Shown here: piece after piece, positions 35,228 to 47,768 of the stretch
Layout of the letters: the number at the start of each line of letters is the position of its first letter
How positions within the stretch are numbered: the stretch's first letter is position 1
Assembly: GCF_040712315.1 (NCBI RefSeq)
Contig: NC_134013.1
Coordinates: 13,923,001-13,987,000 of the forward strand
Source: Castanea sativa
Taxonomy: Eukaryota > Streptophyta > Magnoliopsida > Fagales > Fagaceae
Length of the DNA: 64,000 nucleotides
Reading direction: 5' to 3'
Made by a program: the position numbers and the translations under genes
The notes under the pieces: generated by a model
What the model saw: only the letters and a program-made list of their open reading frames with translations
What the model was told of the DNA's origin: nothing
Databases searched by the model: none

Positions 35228-35400
35228 AAATACTAGGAACACGTAAATTTACACAATTTTTGCTCTGACTTGCCATATAATGAGATGTGAGTGATAGAGG
35301 TGTGGTGGTAGCGTGAATCTTCTATCACACCTCTATCACTCACAACTCGTTATGTGATGAGTTGTAGTAAAAATTAGATAAATTTATGTTGTCCTAACAA
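35228..35400. mobile_element. Foldback MITE just downstream of LOG
   Basis: Nearly the whole segment is one inverted repeat. The centre has perfect 18-bp arms (35287-35304 and 35326-35343, GTGAGTGATAGAGGTGTG and its complement), and imperfect pairing continues outward for about 50 more bases to TAGGAACACGTAAATTT and AAATTTATGTTGTCCTA. It starts about 60 bp after the LOG stop, so it probably lies in the 3' UTR and would form a long hairpin in the mRNA. Confidence 0.75.
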
Positions 35401-37131
35401 TGCTCTTAGCTTTGGGGGCAAAAAAAATCTCGGTTTTTGTTGTTTGTACTTATTGGTCTAGTCTACTAGGATAAAGTAGGAAGTTCGATTAGTCAATGTA
35501 AGAAATTCGGTAGATTGTTCTTTACCTTTTTAAGAGCATTTTCAGCCGCTTTTTCAAATTTTTGTATTGTTTGAAGAGTGAACGGTTACATTTATCTTTT
35601 ATCTACTTACCTTTTTCAAATACACTTTCCAACAAACTCTCTATCTTTTTCCTATCTTATTTAAATATTATTTCTTCATTCATTCTTTATTCTTTCTTTA
35701 ATCTTTCTTTATTCTTTTTTTAATCTTTCTTTATTTATTCCCAACTATATTTTCTAATCCTCTCAACGGGTAAAAATTTTAAAATTGTGGGTGGTCTTTT
35801 TTTTTCAATGGATATCTTAAAGCACTTGAGATAGCAAATAATATAGTCATGAGTTGTTAGTTTTTATTTATTTATTTATTATTCACTAATTTATCACAAG
35901 CTTTTTTTTTAATTTAACTAAAATGAAAAAAAAAATGCTACGTCTACAACATTTTTATAATAAATCACATGTGGTAAGTTGTTATTGGTTCTAATTTTAA
36001 TCACAACTTAAATTACTTTTTTTGCCTATTCATAATAACTAATAACAACCTACTACTCAATATCTATTGTTAAAATATTATAGACATAGCATCCCTCAAA
36101 AAAAAAAATCTAATCATAAAATTTTTCTAATTATCACTAACCCAATTTTCCACCACGTACACACTTACACACCACTTTTATATTCACAAGTTATAATTCA
36201 TTGTTTCCACCACACACACTCCACTATAATTACAAACCAATTCTCCACCACATACCAAAATTTAAGAATAAAAATATCTTCATCTCAAACTCAAAGACTC
36301 AAACAGAGAGAGGATTTCAGCAAAAGAAGAGAGAGAGAGAGAGACCAGACGACATAGATGGTGAGGAAAACGATCATGGAGATCAGGTGTCAGAGGAGGT
36401 TGAGGAAGAGGATGAGGAGCGTGTAGTTCATGCAGTCTAGATGGGTCTTTCTCCACAACCGATTTGCTCCACCCCCACAGCTGCTTGTCCTCCTCCCTAC
36501 CGTTGACAAAGTGCGGCTTTTTGCTTTTATTGTTTTGATTTCATTAGGCTTATGAGAAAGATTGTTTTTGTGTTTCAAATCTTTCGATTGGATTTTGTGT
36601 TTTTGTTTTGATTGTGGTATGTTTTACTTTGTAACTGTTGAGATAGAGAAGCAAGAGAGAGTGAACAACAAAAGAGAAAATGGATGAGAGAGAAAGAATC
36701 ATTATTTTATTCAACCAGTGAATATTTTAAGAATAAATTATATGTTTGGAGTTACTACAGTAATTGCTACAGTGCTCTCTAGGTGAAGAGAGCTATTGTA
36801 GCAACTCTTAAAAAAAAATTAGAGATAGAGAGAATGTTGAAGGGTGTTTTTTTGTGGGTTTGATCTCTAAAAATGGCTTTAGAGAGCTTATTGGAGAACC
36901 TTTTGGGGGGGGGGGGGGAGCTCTAAAAAATAGAAAATAATTTATCCCAAAAAGGAAAAGAAAAAAAAAAATATATATATATATATATATTTGCACTTCA
37001 ATTTTATTACCTTAAGGGAAATTTTAAAATAGTAGCTATCTATTCTATTCTATCGCATTGTTATTGGTTCTTGTGCATTATCTGAAGAGTAATGTTTCAG
37101 ACATGATAATGTTTCCAATATTTTTCAAAAG
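35401..37131. other. Repeat-rich intergenic stretch, no gene seen
   Basis: From TAAGAGCATTTTCAGCC (35533) to about 36,905 the sequence has the look of a decayed GAGCA-type TIR element (GA-rich tract 36300-36345, GCTACAGTGCTCTC near 36770), but its ends do not pair well enough to delimit it. A foldback MITE sits inside at 35935-36092. The open frames at 36067-36440 are low-complexity. A G run lies at 36905-36919. Confidence 0.4.
35935..36092. mobile_element. Foldback MITE, about 158 bp
   Basis: Left arm ATGCTACGTCTACAACATTTTTATAAT and right arm ending ATTATAGACATAGCAT pair imperfectly; pairing continues inward through GTTGTTATTGGTT and AACTAATAACAAC. No coding capacity. A related motif set occurs near 46,170-46,285. 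Confidence 0.65.
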
Positions 37132-37136
37132 AGTTG

Positions 37137-37845
37137 TGTGGGGTGCAGCAATTTGGTAAAGTAGCATTGCCACGTGTTGTACCATACGCCGAGGAGGCAA
37201 GGGCAATTCCGAGGAGATCCCACCCTCGAAAGGGGGGCGACATCAGCGATACGCCACCAGAGGAGGACGTACTGTAGAGAAATAAACCAGGAGAGAGGGT
37301 TAGCCTTGACATGCTGAGGGGGTGGTAGCTGCCACCCCATTTAATGCATCCTACCAAACCTCCTGTGGCCGCATTTATGTGGAGAAGACCTTTGAACAAT
37401 GCTACTTTGGTTGTTGCATCTCACGTAGGTTCTGGGAAGGCGCTTGATGGGACTAGCACTTGAGTGGTGGCTTGCATGATCAACAAATGGAAGGTCAGGA
37501 TCATCTAGAAGGGTTTATATAAGACAAAAGGTCCCCCAGAAAGGGGGGATAGGAAAAATAGCAGAGAAAAACTGTAGCACAAAGAACTAAAACTGTAAAC
37601 AAGTCCTATAGTGATATATTCAAGAACCAATCTCCTTAGACTTGGCCGAGGAGAATTTTCTTTTACAATATTGTGGTTACCTTCTGTTTTTCTTGGTTTC
37701 CTTGTTATCTTTAGCCCATATTGAACGTTATCTACCCCCTAGAAGCTTAGTCTTACAGTCCGCTCTCTACAAATTCATTATGTTGGGCTATTTGGGCCTG
37801 AGTCCTCTTGTCGTCTGGGCTCAGGAACTAAATTTAGTGCCTACA
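37137..37845. mobile_element. Solo LTR, 709 bp, perfect 5-bp target duplication
   Basis: Begins TGTGGGGTGCAGC and ends GTGCCTACA, flanked by AGTTG on both sides (37132-37136, 37846-37850). It shares the TGTGGGG start, GCCGAGGA motifs and a CTCTACAAATTCAT...GGGCCTGAG 3' part with the LTR at 8156, so it belongs to a related but distinct gypsy family. No internal region is present. Confidence 0.88.
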
Positions 37846-38173
37846 AGTTGAGTTGATAAATTTTTAGTGATTTTCATCTAAACCTATCATTGACATTACT
37901 TTTGATGGTGATTGGTGAGTTTGATTGTGAAGTGGCAATGTATAAAGAATTGATGCTCTAACCTTTGGTCATATTATTAATTTCATCCAAAAACTTCCTA
38001 GAGCAATAGTACAGTGGATGAAACTTAAAACCTCCATGTTTATGGTACGTACATCGAGTCCATTAAGCCCATTATCTTATTGTCCTAAAAAGACATCAAG
38101 TCCATTAAACCCATTATCTGATTATCCCCAAAAGATATCTAACGTAATACTGTAGTTAAATGGATGAATTACT

Positions 38174-38231
<58 letters not shown>

Positions 38232-38728
38232 CTTGTATAATAGTAATAAAAGAATTCAAAATTTATTTAAAATGTATAGTCCCCAAAATGTATTTAGATT
38301 TTCCAGAAAGTGATGTCTAAGAAATTTAAATATCCAATAATATTACTATAGCTATATTATTTGAATAGGAATAGCTCATGAAAATGTGAAAATTCTTATA
38401 TTTGATTTATTCTTGGAAGTTTTATAAGAATTACATTTATCATTTTTAAAATATCTTAGGTTATAAACACTCAAGAGTATTTGTCTATATTTCTTACAAG
38501 AATACAGTATGTACGTAACTGCATTACTTAAAGATTTAGAATGTAAATCTATACAGGGACGGAAGCAAGCTTTGACATGGGGGCAATGGGCCTCCCCCCT
38601 CCAAAATATTTTTCTTTTAAAAATATTAGTATATACTCAGGTACTAATTTTAGCAATTTTTTCTATAAAACTACACTTTGTCCTCCTTTAATAATATCAT
38701 TAATTTTTTAAGAGTAATGTTATTACTG
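37846..38728. other. Spacer between two LTRs, no gene seen
   Basis: AT-rich, with an AT microsatellite of about 50 bp at 38177-38227. At 38554-38600 CAGGGACGGAAGCAAGC...GGGGGCAATGGGC resembles one end of a hAT-type element; the partner end was not found. Two near-identical CATCGAGTCCATTAAGCCCATTATC segments (about 38050 and 38095) form a small direct repeat. Confidence 0.45.
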
Positions 38729-39479
38729 TGTGGGGCAAAAGGATCCTGGTGGGAATGTGGGCCTTTTGGGCCTTGTTAAGGAAGGTCGACCTGACCCTGG
38801 GGTTAGAGATTGTTGGTGCTATGGGTCGGCCTATACGCCGAGGATCCGAGGATCCAGCCGAGGATGGTTTTCCCCTCGGACTGACATCAAAGAACCTGAG
38901 ACTTCATGGTAAAGATTAGGGAATGATACGGTCAAGACCAATGGTTAAAGGGAGAGAACCCTTGAATGTCCTAGAAGCGCCGATGTTGGAAGAATATCAA
39001 AGGTAAAGGCTGCTACCTCCACATTAAAGACCCTGCACCTACCACCCTGGCCGCATTAATGAGGAAGTGACACTTAAACAGTGGAAGGGAAACTTCTAGT
39101 TACTGTTCAAAGGCATTAAGAAAAGAAATATCTAGGCTAAGGGAGGAATTGGGGGGCAACACGTGGATAAAGTATTAAAAAGAGGAGTATTTAAGGAGGG
39201 ACCTGGAACAGAAACGGGACGGAACTTTTTGTAACCTAAAAAGAACAAGGAAAAAGAGAGAGATATAATATAAGAACAGCTCTCGGCTTACGTCCGAGGA
39301 GGCCTATTTACATTACTCCTTTTTGTTTCCAAGTACTTGCAATCTTTAGTTTGTCATTTCATCCTCATACACTTCTAACCTGGGTTTCAAGCCCACACTC
39401 TACAAATTCATATTGTTTAAGGCTCATTGGGCCTGAGCCCATAACTGTTCTTGGGTCTAGGTGCAATTGTGCACTTACA
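38729..39479 (+). mobile_element. Truncated LTR of the same family as the 11.7-kb gypsy element
   Basis: Begins TGTGGGGCAAAAGG and ends GTGCACTTACA; alignable to the 8156-8906 LTR along its whole length (751 bp) including the 42-bp part missing from the 3' LTR, the ATCCGAGGATCC motif and TATTTAAG. It is followed by ATTGGCGC, the first bases of the primer site, then by CTAGAAGAG, which in the full element lies about 20 bp further on. So this is the left end of an element cut down after the primer site, not a clean solo LTR. No matching target duplication was found. Confidence 0.85.
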
Positions 39480-40125
39480 ATTGGCGCTAGAAGAGTGTTA
39501 GTAATGGTACACACATGGTCGCTCCAGAAGCTTATAAACCATGTGTGGGAGGGAACTCTAACCGATGTGGGACTTGGTGTCAAGCCTGCGAGTCCAAGGT
39601 CTAGCCCTTGCTCCTGGTGAAAATCCTGCCCGCACTCGGGGACGAGCCGATAAACCGTGAGGGACTGGCTCCCCAAAGCGGATAAATCCGATTAATTGGG
39701 GAAGTATCCTCACAATTACTACAAAATTTTTCTACAATATTTTTACAAACTGTTGAGATAGAAAATTTATATTGTTTTGCACTTGGTCCACCGCTTACAC
39801 CACTATTTTACTTAGTAATAAATACTCACTACATTAGCAATTTGTAAAAAAGTTTGTAACTCTAGCATTCCTCATTGTAAAGACCATAAAAAAAAAAATC
39901 TATAGATCTAAAATCTAAAACAAAATATACAAGCCCAAAAAATTAGTATAACAACAAAAATTACCAATAGTAAATCTAAAACAAAATAAGTTCAATCAAC
40001 CAATTTTACCCAAAACAAAAAATCAGCCCATTAAAAAATTAAATAAAACTATTTTGTCATTACCCATCGGGAACATCAAAGTCACAAACACCAACAAAAA
40101 AAAAAAATGTCCCTTTAGTGGCTAA
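39480..40125. other. Remnant sequence after the truncated LTR, no gene seen
   Basis: After the primer-site fragment comes a GC-richer stretch (39494-39700) with an inverted pair ACACATGG/CCATGTGT at 39509-39545 and GATGTGGGACTTGGTG, looking like part of another LTR-type repeat that I cannot delimit. The rest to 40,125 is AT-rich. Confidence 0.4.
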
Positions 40126-41191
40126 GGTCATGTTTGGTTAGCTTGTTTTTATCAATCAATTCTCACTTTTCATATTTCAATTCTCAAATTTCGTGGGCCC
40201 CACTCCAAGGCAACTTGTTTAGTTTAGTTTTTATTCTCAATTTCCATCACTCATTACTCAAAAATTTGAGTTAGAGAGATGGAAACTGAAAACAACTTTT
40301 ATGTGTTTTCAAATTATGAAAAATGTGTTACAAGAGCATTATTGTAAAAACAAGCAAATAAGTAGGACCCACTCTCATGAATGGTCTAATCAATAAGTTA
40401 GGCCATAAGGCTAACATGTCCTTTTTTTTTTTTTTTTTTCTCTCTTTCTTTCCTCTTCACACCTACTTGTCTTTCTTCTTTTCTCCTTCTTTCTCTTTTT
40501 CTTTCTTCTTTAGGTGTAGTTTTCCCTTTGCTTCTTCTTCTTTATTTCTTTTTTGCTTCTCTTTCTTTAAATCTTTATTTGTCACAAGACAGATTTGCAT
40601 ATTTGCGTGACCAATTTTCTATGAGACCGATCCAAGAAGAAGCATTTTGGCAATGGAGACGAAGAATTGAAAACAAAATTTCTGCCGCCGCTATCTATGA
40701 CTTGTGTATTTGTGGGTTCCAATTTGTGTTGTCGAGATCTTTGTAGGTTGTAATTGGTGTTTTGTCTAGTGGTTGTAATGGGTTGGGGTTTTGAAGGTTG
40801 TGATTGTGGGTTTGTGGTGTTTTGTGTGTTGTTGAGAAGAAAAAATCTAAAGAATGAGTTAAATCAAAGAAAAGGAAGATGGGTTTGTGGTCACTCTGTC
40901 TGTAGTGTTGGCGGCGATAGGTTTGCCATGGGAACTTGCTAGTCGTATGGTGGGTTTGTCAAGGGAGGTGAGATGCTGATTCAGGTTTGGTTGAGAGAGA
41001 AATGGCAATACAGTGGGCTTCGCAAATTTAAGTTAAATTGCTTTTGTCAAACTAAAAACTAAGGAGAGTACTGATGCCAAACATAGCCGTGGAGTGAGTT
41101 AAGAAAAAATAGGTAATTAGATATCAGATATGAGAATGAATTTTGAGTCATGAGTTTTGAGATATGAGTCATGAGCAATCCAAATAGGCCC
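40126..41191. mobile_element. Probable TIR element, about 1 kb, ends uncertain
   Basis: Left end GGTCATGTTTGG. Two right ends are possible: CCAAACATAGCC (ending 41088, 10 of 12 pairing) or CCAAATAGGCCC (ending 41191, 9 of 12). Sequence just inside the ends is also partly complementary. No convincing target duplication. Poly-T and CTTT-rich tracts at 40422-40560 and G/T-rich sequence at 40750-40930 resemble the interior of the 884-bp element at 20166. No transposase. Confidence 0.35.
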
Positions 41192-41622
41192 GAAGTAGTA
41201 GTAGAATTAGAGGTTAGAGCTGTTACACATAGCCAACAACAAACCCGCCCTCTTAACTTCAAGTCCTGGCTCTTTCCCTGAATCCATATTTGTCATTATG
41301 GTTTTTAATATAGCTTTTGTCCCGCCTCAACACCCGCGCCCTCGCTCACACACACACATATATTCATGCATTTTGTCCAACAATTATCTTGCAAATAATA
41401 AAAGCTCTAACCCACGGGGATGTTCAAATATCAAGTTAGTTAAACCCATCACTTAAACCAACTCCTTGAAGTTTGAGGCTTTCCCACCCCCTCTCAACCA
41501 ATCAATGGATCATGATAGCCCAATATTTACTTTCAAATTCATAGTTTAATTTGCGCAACATCATTATTCACATAGTAGTACTTTTAACATCACTTTTAAT
41601 TTATATCAATGACAACATATTA

Positions 41623-41624
<2 letters not shown>

Positions 41625-41694
<70 letters not shown>

Positions 41695-41724
41695 TGTATG
41701 TATGTATGTATGTATGTATGTATG
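41625..41724. repeat. Compound microsatellite (TA)n(GTAT)n
   Basis: About 42 bp of TA repeats followed by about 58 bp of GTAT tetranucleotide repeats, uninterrupted. It is long enough to be polymorphic. The flanking 41192-42029 spacer is AT-rich and holds no visible gene. Confidence 0.95.
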
Positions 41725-42029
41725 AAAATAATTTCATATACCATATAATAGAAGTTAAAATTGTAGTTGTGTCAAGTGGCTATATATATCTGCTCTCTTA
41801 GACAAGTGACTACATTTTTATTAACTATCAAAATAATTTACCTTAAGTGCTTGAAAGATTATGACTGATTTTTTTTTTTTTTTTAATGAATGCTAATAGA
41901 ATTCCTTCTCAAAAAAAAAAAAGTGCTTGGAAGACTAGCGGTTCCATTTTCTAGGGTTGCACCATATATTATATAAATATTTCTAACATTTCAAAAAATA
42001 AAAATTTATTATGATCAAAAAGCACTCCT

Positions 42030-43394
42030 TTATTTATTTATTTTTTTGGTAAAAATGAATGAAAAGAACAACTAACGGGAAAACAAGATATCAGGACACA
42101 GCCTGTTGAAGACCATCCCTTGGCAATTAGCCTCAACGAGAGGAATTAAGTCCACAAGCGGACAATCATGAATAACAAAGTTCATAGCTTGACTAAGACC
42201 TAGCCCAGCTAAGCGATTAGCACACCTATTGCCTTCCCGATAGCTATGCTTGATGCTTACATGGGGTATTTGAGCAGCCAGATGTTTGCAGTCCTCAAAA
42301 AGTGGGGATATAACAAAGCTAGAGTATAAAGGATTGTTGAACGCATCAACTAACGCCTTGGCATCTAGCTCAATGATGACAGCATTTAGATTTAATTGAT
42401 GGCAGAGAAGCAGTCCATCTCTAAGGGCCCAAGTTTCAGCCATGAAGCTACTAGTTTTCCCAATCTTCCTAGAAAAACCCAATATCCAATTGCCCCATTC
42501 ATCTCTGATCAATCCTCCTCCCCCTGCCGATCCCGTGGAAGTGATTGCAAACTCGTCCATGTTGAGTTTCACCCAACCCAAGTTAGGCTTTTCCCATCTA
42601 ACTTGTCTGATAACCATACGGTTGTTACACCTTGACTAAGTAACATACAGCATATATTCCATAGCTTGAGATAAAATTACCTTGGCAAGGCTTGGATTAA
42701 CTCCTTTGGTGTTGAAGACAATCTAATTCCTATGTTTCCATAAGGACCTGATGGCAAAAGAAAAAAGGATGTGCCAAGGAATACATTTTATGGATAGCTT
42801 GCTCTTACCATTAGAATTAGAGACCAGCCAAGTTCTAATGTCTTGAGAGAAGAAAAGGGAGTCGGAATTATGAATGCCCAGCTGAAGCCAGACATGTTTA
42901 ACTACCTGGCAATCAGGTAGAGCATGGGAGATAGATTATGCTTGATCATGACAAAGATGGCAGGAAGTATCTGAAGGAATACCTCGGTTAGCAAGCCAAT
43001 TTTTAACCCCGATGCTGTTGTGCATGCATTTCCAAAAGAACATTTGAATTCTAGGGAGAGTTTGAAGCTTCCAAATCCATGAACCTGAAAAGGACTCAGC
43101 CTCCAACAGCTTTGAAGCTAACAGATAAGCACTTTTTAGATTGAACTCACCTTTAGTAGAAAATTTCCAAGCCAACTTATCATTACTTCTTACCACAATA
43201 GGGACTGGCACTGCTTGAATATCTACTTTGATCTCAGCAGGTAGCTCAAAGGGAAGCTTGGGCCAATTCCACCCATAAGGGGCAGTCATATCTTTAATGG
43301 TAAGGTTGACCAAATCTTGGGAAAGGGGTCCCTGAATCCTCGATCTGATGGGGCCATGGTTAGACCAGCACTCCTTTAAGCGTATTGGTGTCAT
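42030..43394 (-). pseudogene. 5'-truncated LINE remnant, zinc and RNase H domains
   Basis: Minus-strand 3' part of a plant L1-type LINE. 43394-42936 encodes the segment before and within the zinc-binding RVT domain (WKLQTLPRIQMFFWKC, then CHLCHDQ). An in-frame TAA follows at once, and the frame goes on with HALPDC. 42617-42072 encodes a plant-type RNase H domain (WVKLNMDEF, with Glu/Asp residues in MAETWALRDG and ELDAKALVDAF, and a HSYREGNRCAN motif). After its stop an A/AAAT-rich tail lies at plus 42030-42050. A different subfamily from the LINE at 6190. The stop makes it non-functional. Confidence 0.75.
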
Positions 43395-43606
43395 GATGGA
43401 GAAATTACATGGTCCTCACAGTGGACCACGTCACCTATCCACTATTTCACTAAAAGACTCTCATTTGTTTAAAAATTGTTAAGTCAGTAATCAATTTCAG
43501 TCTAAAAAAAAATTCTAACTCAAAAATTTCAAGTAGGTGGAAGTCTTTTATTGAAATGGCGGACCACATCACTTGTCCACCATAGAGACCTTATAATTTC
43601 TCATAA
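43395..43606. mobile_element. Foldback MITE, about 210 bp, abutting the LINE
   Basis: Arms of about 60 bp pair: the left starts ATGGAGAAATTACATGGTCC and the right ends CCTTATAATTTCTCAT; both contain GTGGACCAC/GTGGTCC-like and AAAAGACT motifs in mirrored order. AT-rich loop. Its left edge coincides with the 5' truncation point of the minus-strand LINE. Confidence 0.65.
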
Positions 43607-46600
43607 TGCTGAGGCACGAAATTCCAACAGAGTAGAAACCGAATAGTACGTATAGAGAGTTTGCATTTGACTAGAAAAGAGTTACTATATTTTTGTTAAT
43701 TAAATGCTGGCAGTGTGGTCTGGTGGAGATTCATATACCTACAACTATCCGGATATTCATATATTTTTGTTAATTAAATGCTATATTGTAGTTTCTCTTT
43801 CTACTACCAAATCAGCTTTTTTTTAAACCTTTTTTTTTTCCATGTCAACATGAAAAAGATTAGAACTAATCCATCACAAGTTTTACTTGACTAAAATAAC
43901 ATAACATGAAACAAGTTCTGCTTAATTTTCTTTTATATTTATGAAAAACATTAATTAAATAATATTTATCTCTAGTTTTTTCTACAAATTCTCCGTTTTA
44001 TATTTTTATATTTATAAACATTTGGGATTATATAAAAATTAATAGTATACATTTCAGTAATTAATCAATTGTCTTTTATTTAATTCTTTTTTTTTTTTTG
44101 CTTAAATATGTTTTTTATCCTCAATTTTTAGGAACAGTTTTATTTGGGTCATCAACAAATTTTTCTATGTCAAACAATCTGACTAACGAAAACTACTGAT
44201 GTTTCTAACAAATTGCTTACATGTCACATTTAATGGCTAATAATTATAATATAAAAAAAATTATTTAACTATCTTGCGGTTTTGTTAACATCTTGCTTCC
44301 ACCCTGTAGTTTAAGATTGCAGCACTGCTGTCAAATGCCTAACATCGTCCTTCTAGTTGACAACCCAGAAATGGAACTCCTTTAGTGATCCTTTAGACAA
44401 TTTTAGTAGGAGCCTATATAGTAAAAACCCTTCCTCTAGATTAGGGGGGTCTTCTTTCTTTTGCTTCATTTTCCTCAATTTTCTTGGTAACCGAATAGTA
44501 CGAAATCAGTTCACGATCGTATCGAAATACATTCACACTTTAACTAGATAACAAATTTGAAAAGTTTGGCTCATAAGTGATTTTAGTCCTTAAAATTAAA
44601 CTTATTGCTTTTAATCCTTTAGATGATGTGGACAAATAAAAAACCGGCATGTCATATTTTCGTAAGGACTAAAACAAATCACTATAAGTTTGTTAGGGAT
44701 TAAAATGGATTAGATTAAGTTTTTTAAGAACAAAACTAAAGTGTTCACTTTAACTTTGTTAGAGACTAAAATTAGTCACTTTAATCATTAACCAAAATTT
44801 AGGCACCAACTTATATTTTGGACAAAATATTTGTTAGAACTTTGAAGACCAAAATAAAATCGATTCTAAAAATTGAGTAGCATGTTTAAACTATTTGTTT
44901 TAAGTGATAGAAACTCAGAGAAAATAACGACAAACCATGATGAGGACATATCAATGGCCTCTTAAGAAAACAGCTATAGGTCACTTGCACTTGTTGATGC
45001 CTACACCGACCACCTATGCTACGGTAATTTTGCTCCATTGCTTTTGTTTTCTAAACCTAGCTAGGTAGATATATCACACAAGAATGTGGTTCCTCGAATA
45101 TTTACTTTGAATTTGGATAGTATATATTACACACACCTTATTATATACATTTTCACACGTACACTTCCAACACTATTTTCACTAAAAATAGCGTTAAAGT
45201 GTTTAGCATGAGTGAATGTGTAGTTTTTATCTAGGAAGCATGGACATAGACACGAGTACAACACAGTAATACAAACAATTTTTAAAAAATTATAACATAA
45301 AACGACCTCTTTGGCACTTATATGACATAAATACAACACAAATATGGCCTCTTAATTAAAGTGTACTTGGTTCTTACCTTTTTACCTTTGATATTTACAT
45401 TCCATAGTAGGTAGATGATACTAATGGTCGTGTAGAATGACAAGAGTTTGCATAATGTTTGTGTGAAAAGCATGCTGATGTGTGTCCAAAAACCGGAAAC
45501 AGGACGTGTACTTCTCTGTTCGTCATGTTTCTGATTATGACTTCTGATCATGGTCATAAATCATAACATTAACAGGACTTTGGGTTGAGCTTGTTGCAAC
45601 GATTCACACCTGTATCTCAATCAGCGCACGGGAGGAGGAGGAGGAGGAGGAGGAGACTGAGATCAGGTGCAATTATTATTAATGAAGGTAATTATCAATC
45701 TCAACTTTTGATTAAAAAAGATTAAGAGATAAGTTAAGAAAAGTAAAAAATTAAAGTAAAAAAAATAAAAAATAAAGAAATTTTGTAAAAAAGAAAAGGT
45801 AAATTACACCAGATATAACACCCTATATATTGCATTGATACTCTTCCGAGGAGGATGAGAGCTGACCTAAAAGACTACATATCTTCTTTTGGTATTATAT
45901 CGAATAATAATGCTAGTTTGTCAGTTTGCATCTTGTTTTGTGTGAAAAATTAAAGCATGTATATATGGAAACAAGACACAGGACACAGGACACTTTGTTT
46001 GCTATGCCCTATCCTAACCAGGACTGTGTCCTCTCCTATCCTTGAATCACTCTTTGTACTTTATCTAGGGAGCTCTCTTCACTTTCTTTTCAAAACGAGG
46101 CAAGCATTATTTTCTTAATATTTTTAAAATAAATTTTAATTAAGAGATAATTTTTTTTTTTTTATACAAGCGATAAATTATTATTGATTTTAATCTAAAT
46201 TTACTACTTAAATTTTTTTTCTTTCCACCAGCTTGTAATAACCTACCACCTTAAATTTATTATGAAAACGTTGTAAACATAATGTTTTTCTTATAAAGAA
46301 CTCAATCTACCATCAATTATGAATTCTTAATAGACTAGTTAAAATTAGTTGCATGCATTCATTTCCTTTATTATTTTATATTTAAAATTATATTTTCTGT
46401 TACTCTCCAACAACTTCATACCCTAGGAGAATCAATGTAACTCTCCACAACTCTTATTTATTATCTTCACTCAATACCAACCGGCAATAACAATATGCTA
46501 GAAAGCGATCCAAAATCATGAATAAATTGATGATCCAGAGGGACATGTACAATCAAGAGAATCATATGCATCTCACAACACTGATAAGAACAACAGAAGC

Positions 46601-47765
46601 CAAAAAAAAAAAGAGGGGGACACACAAATAAGACTCAATCGATGTAGGCCATACACCTTGGCAATATCAGCATCAGCATCAACTGAGATGTTGATGTTCT
46701 TTGTCTTGATTATGCACCCAAGACACCGGACGATCTTGACACCACTTCTATCATACAACAATCACAACACATTACTTAAAAATTACCACAAAAAAAAAAT
46801 CAAATACTATATAATAAAAGTTGGATTTCAAAAGTTGTGGTTGCATCAAGTAACTATTTTCTCTATGCAACAAATAACAATCTTCCCTATGTGACAAGTG
46901 GTTACACTTTTTTTCTGTCTTTCTTTTTAATAAATACAACAGAATTTCAACTTATGACGTCTACTTTTATAATGATTACTCTTTATTATCAAGTTAAGAC
47001 ACCAAAACATCTAGTTAATATGGTTTAGTCCAGTCAAAAGTCTATCATCTAAGTTTCAATATATTTAAAATTCTTCTCCTTTTTTTTGGAGAATTCGTTC
47101 AAGGACTCCTACAAAGATTCTATTACCAAAAGTTTCAACTAATTTAACATAAAATTTTATATTTATTCTACTTCGATTATATATCAAAATTTGGTAATTT
47201 AATATATTTTTTTTAGGATAAAAAAGTATATTCTTTTGATAGATTTGATATAATTTCAAATTATGGTATCTGCTTTATGAGGATTGTTCTTTATCATTTG
47301 GTATAGTCGGAGTTTGAACCTCATATATCTTATTTGGGCAACAAAATATTTTACTAGTTGAGCTAACTATAATCCACATTTAATATAGTTAAACTAACAC
47401 AATGCATACCATACTCGTACCAAATGACTCATTACTTGTATGTATTACACAACGTAAAATTATGTATTTTTGTCCTATGATTAATTATTAAGATAGTTAA
47501 TGTTGGAACATTTTTATTAAAAAAACCATTTAAATTTATTGTCATTAAAAATCACAAAAACACAATTTCACCTTTTGATTTTAAGAAAGCTTTGATTAGC
47601 CATTCAATTGGATTAATATTAGTGGGAGACTGGGAGTTACCCGATTCAAATTTGAAATTTTTTGAGTAAGAATTAGAAATTTTAAAGTTGAATAAAAGAC
47701 TAAATTGTGTCCAAGTTGATGATTCCACCCACATCAGTTAAAAATTATTGGCATTATATTAGCCT
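43607..47765. other. Long AT-rich intergenic stretch, no gene supported
   Basis: Contains a GGA microsatellite at 45628-45653 and mirrored segments typical of decayed foldback elements (46150-46290). On the minus strand, 46747-46657 is an exon-like piece (see findings). On the minus strand at 47360-47290, TAGCTCAACTAGTAAAA and GAGGTTCAAACTCC look like A and B boxes of a tRNA-derived SINE. No other coding potential was recognised. Confidence 0.45.
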
Positions 47766-47768
47766 TTA

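Noticed and set aside
36201..36440. 79-aa open frame ending in acidic residues
   Set aside because: GA-rich low-complexity sequence in a probable decayed TIR element; no homologous pattern recognised.
37642..37851. 69-aa open frame
   Set aside because: Lies inside a solo LTR with defined ends and target duplication; no domain.
41551..41748. Open frame with Tyr-Ile and Met-Tyr-Val-Cys repeats
   Set aside because: Translation of the (TA)n(GTAT)n microsatellite.
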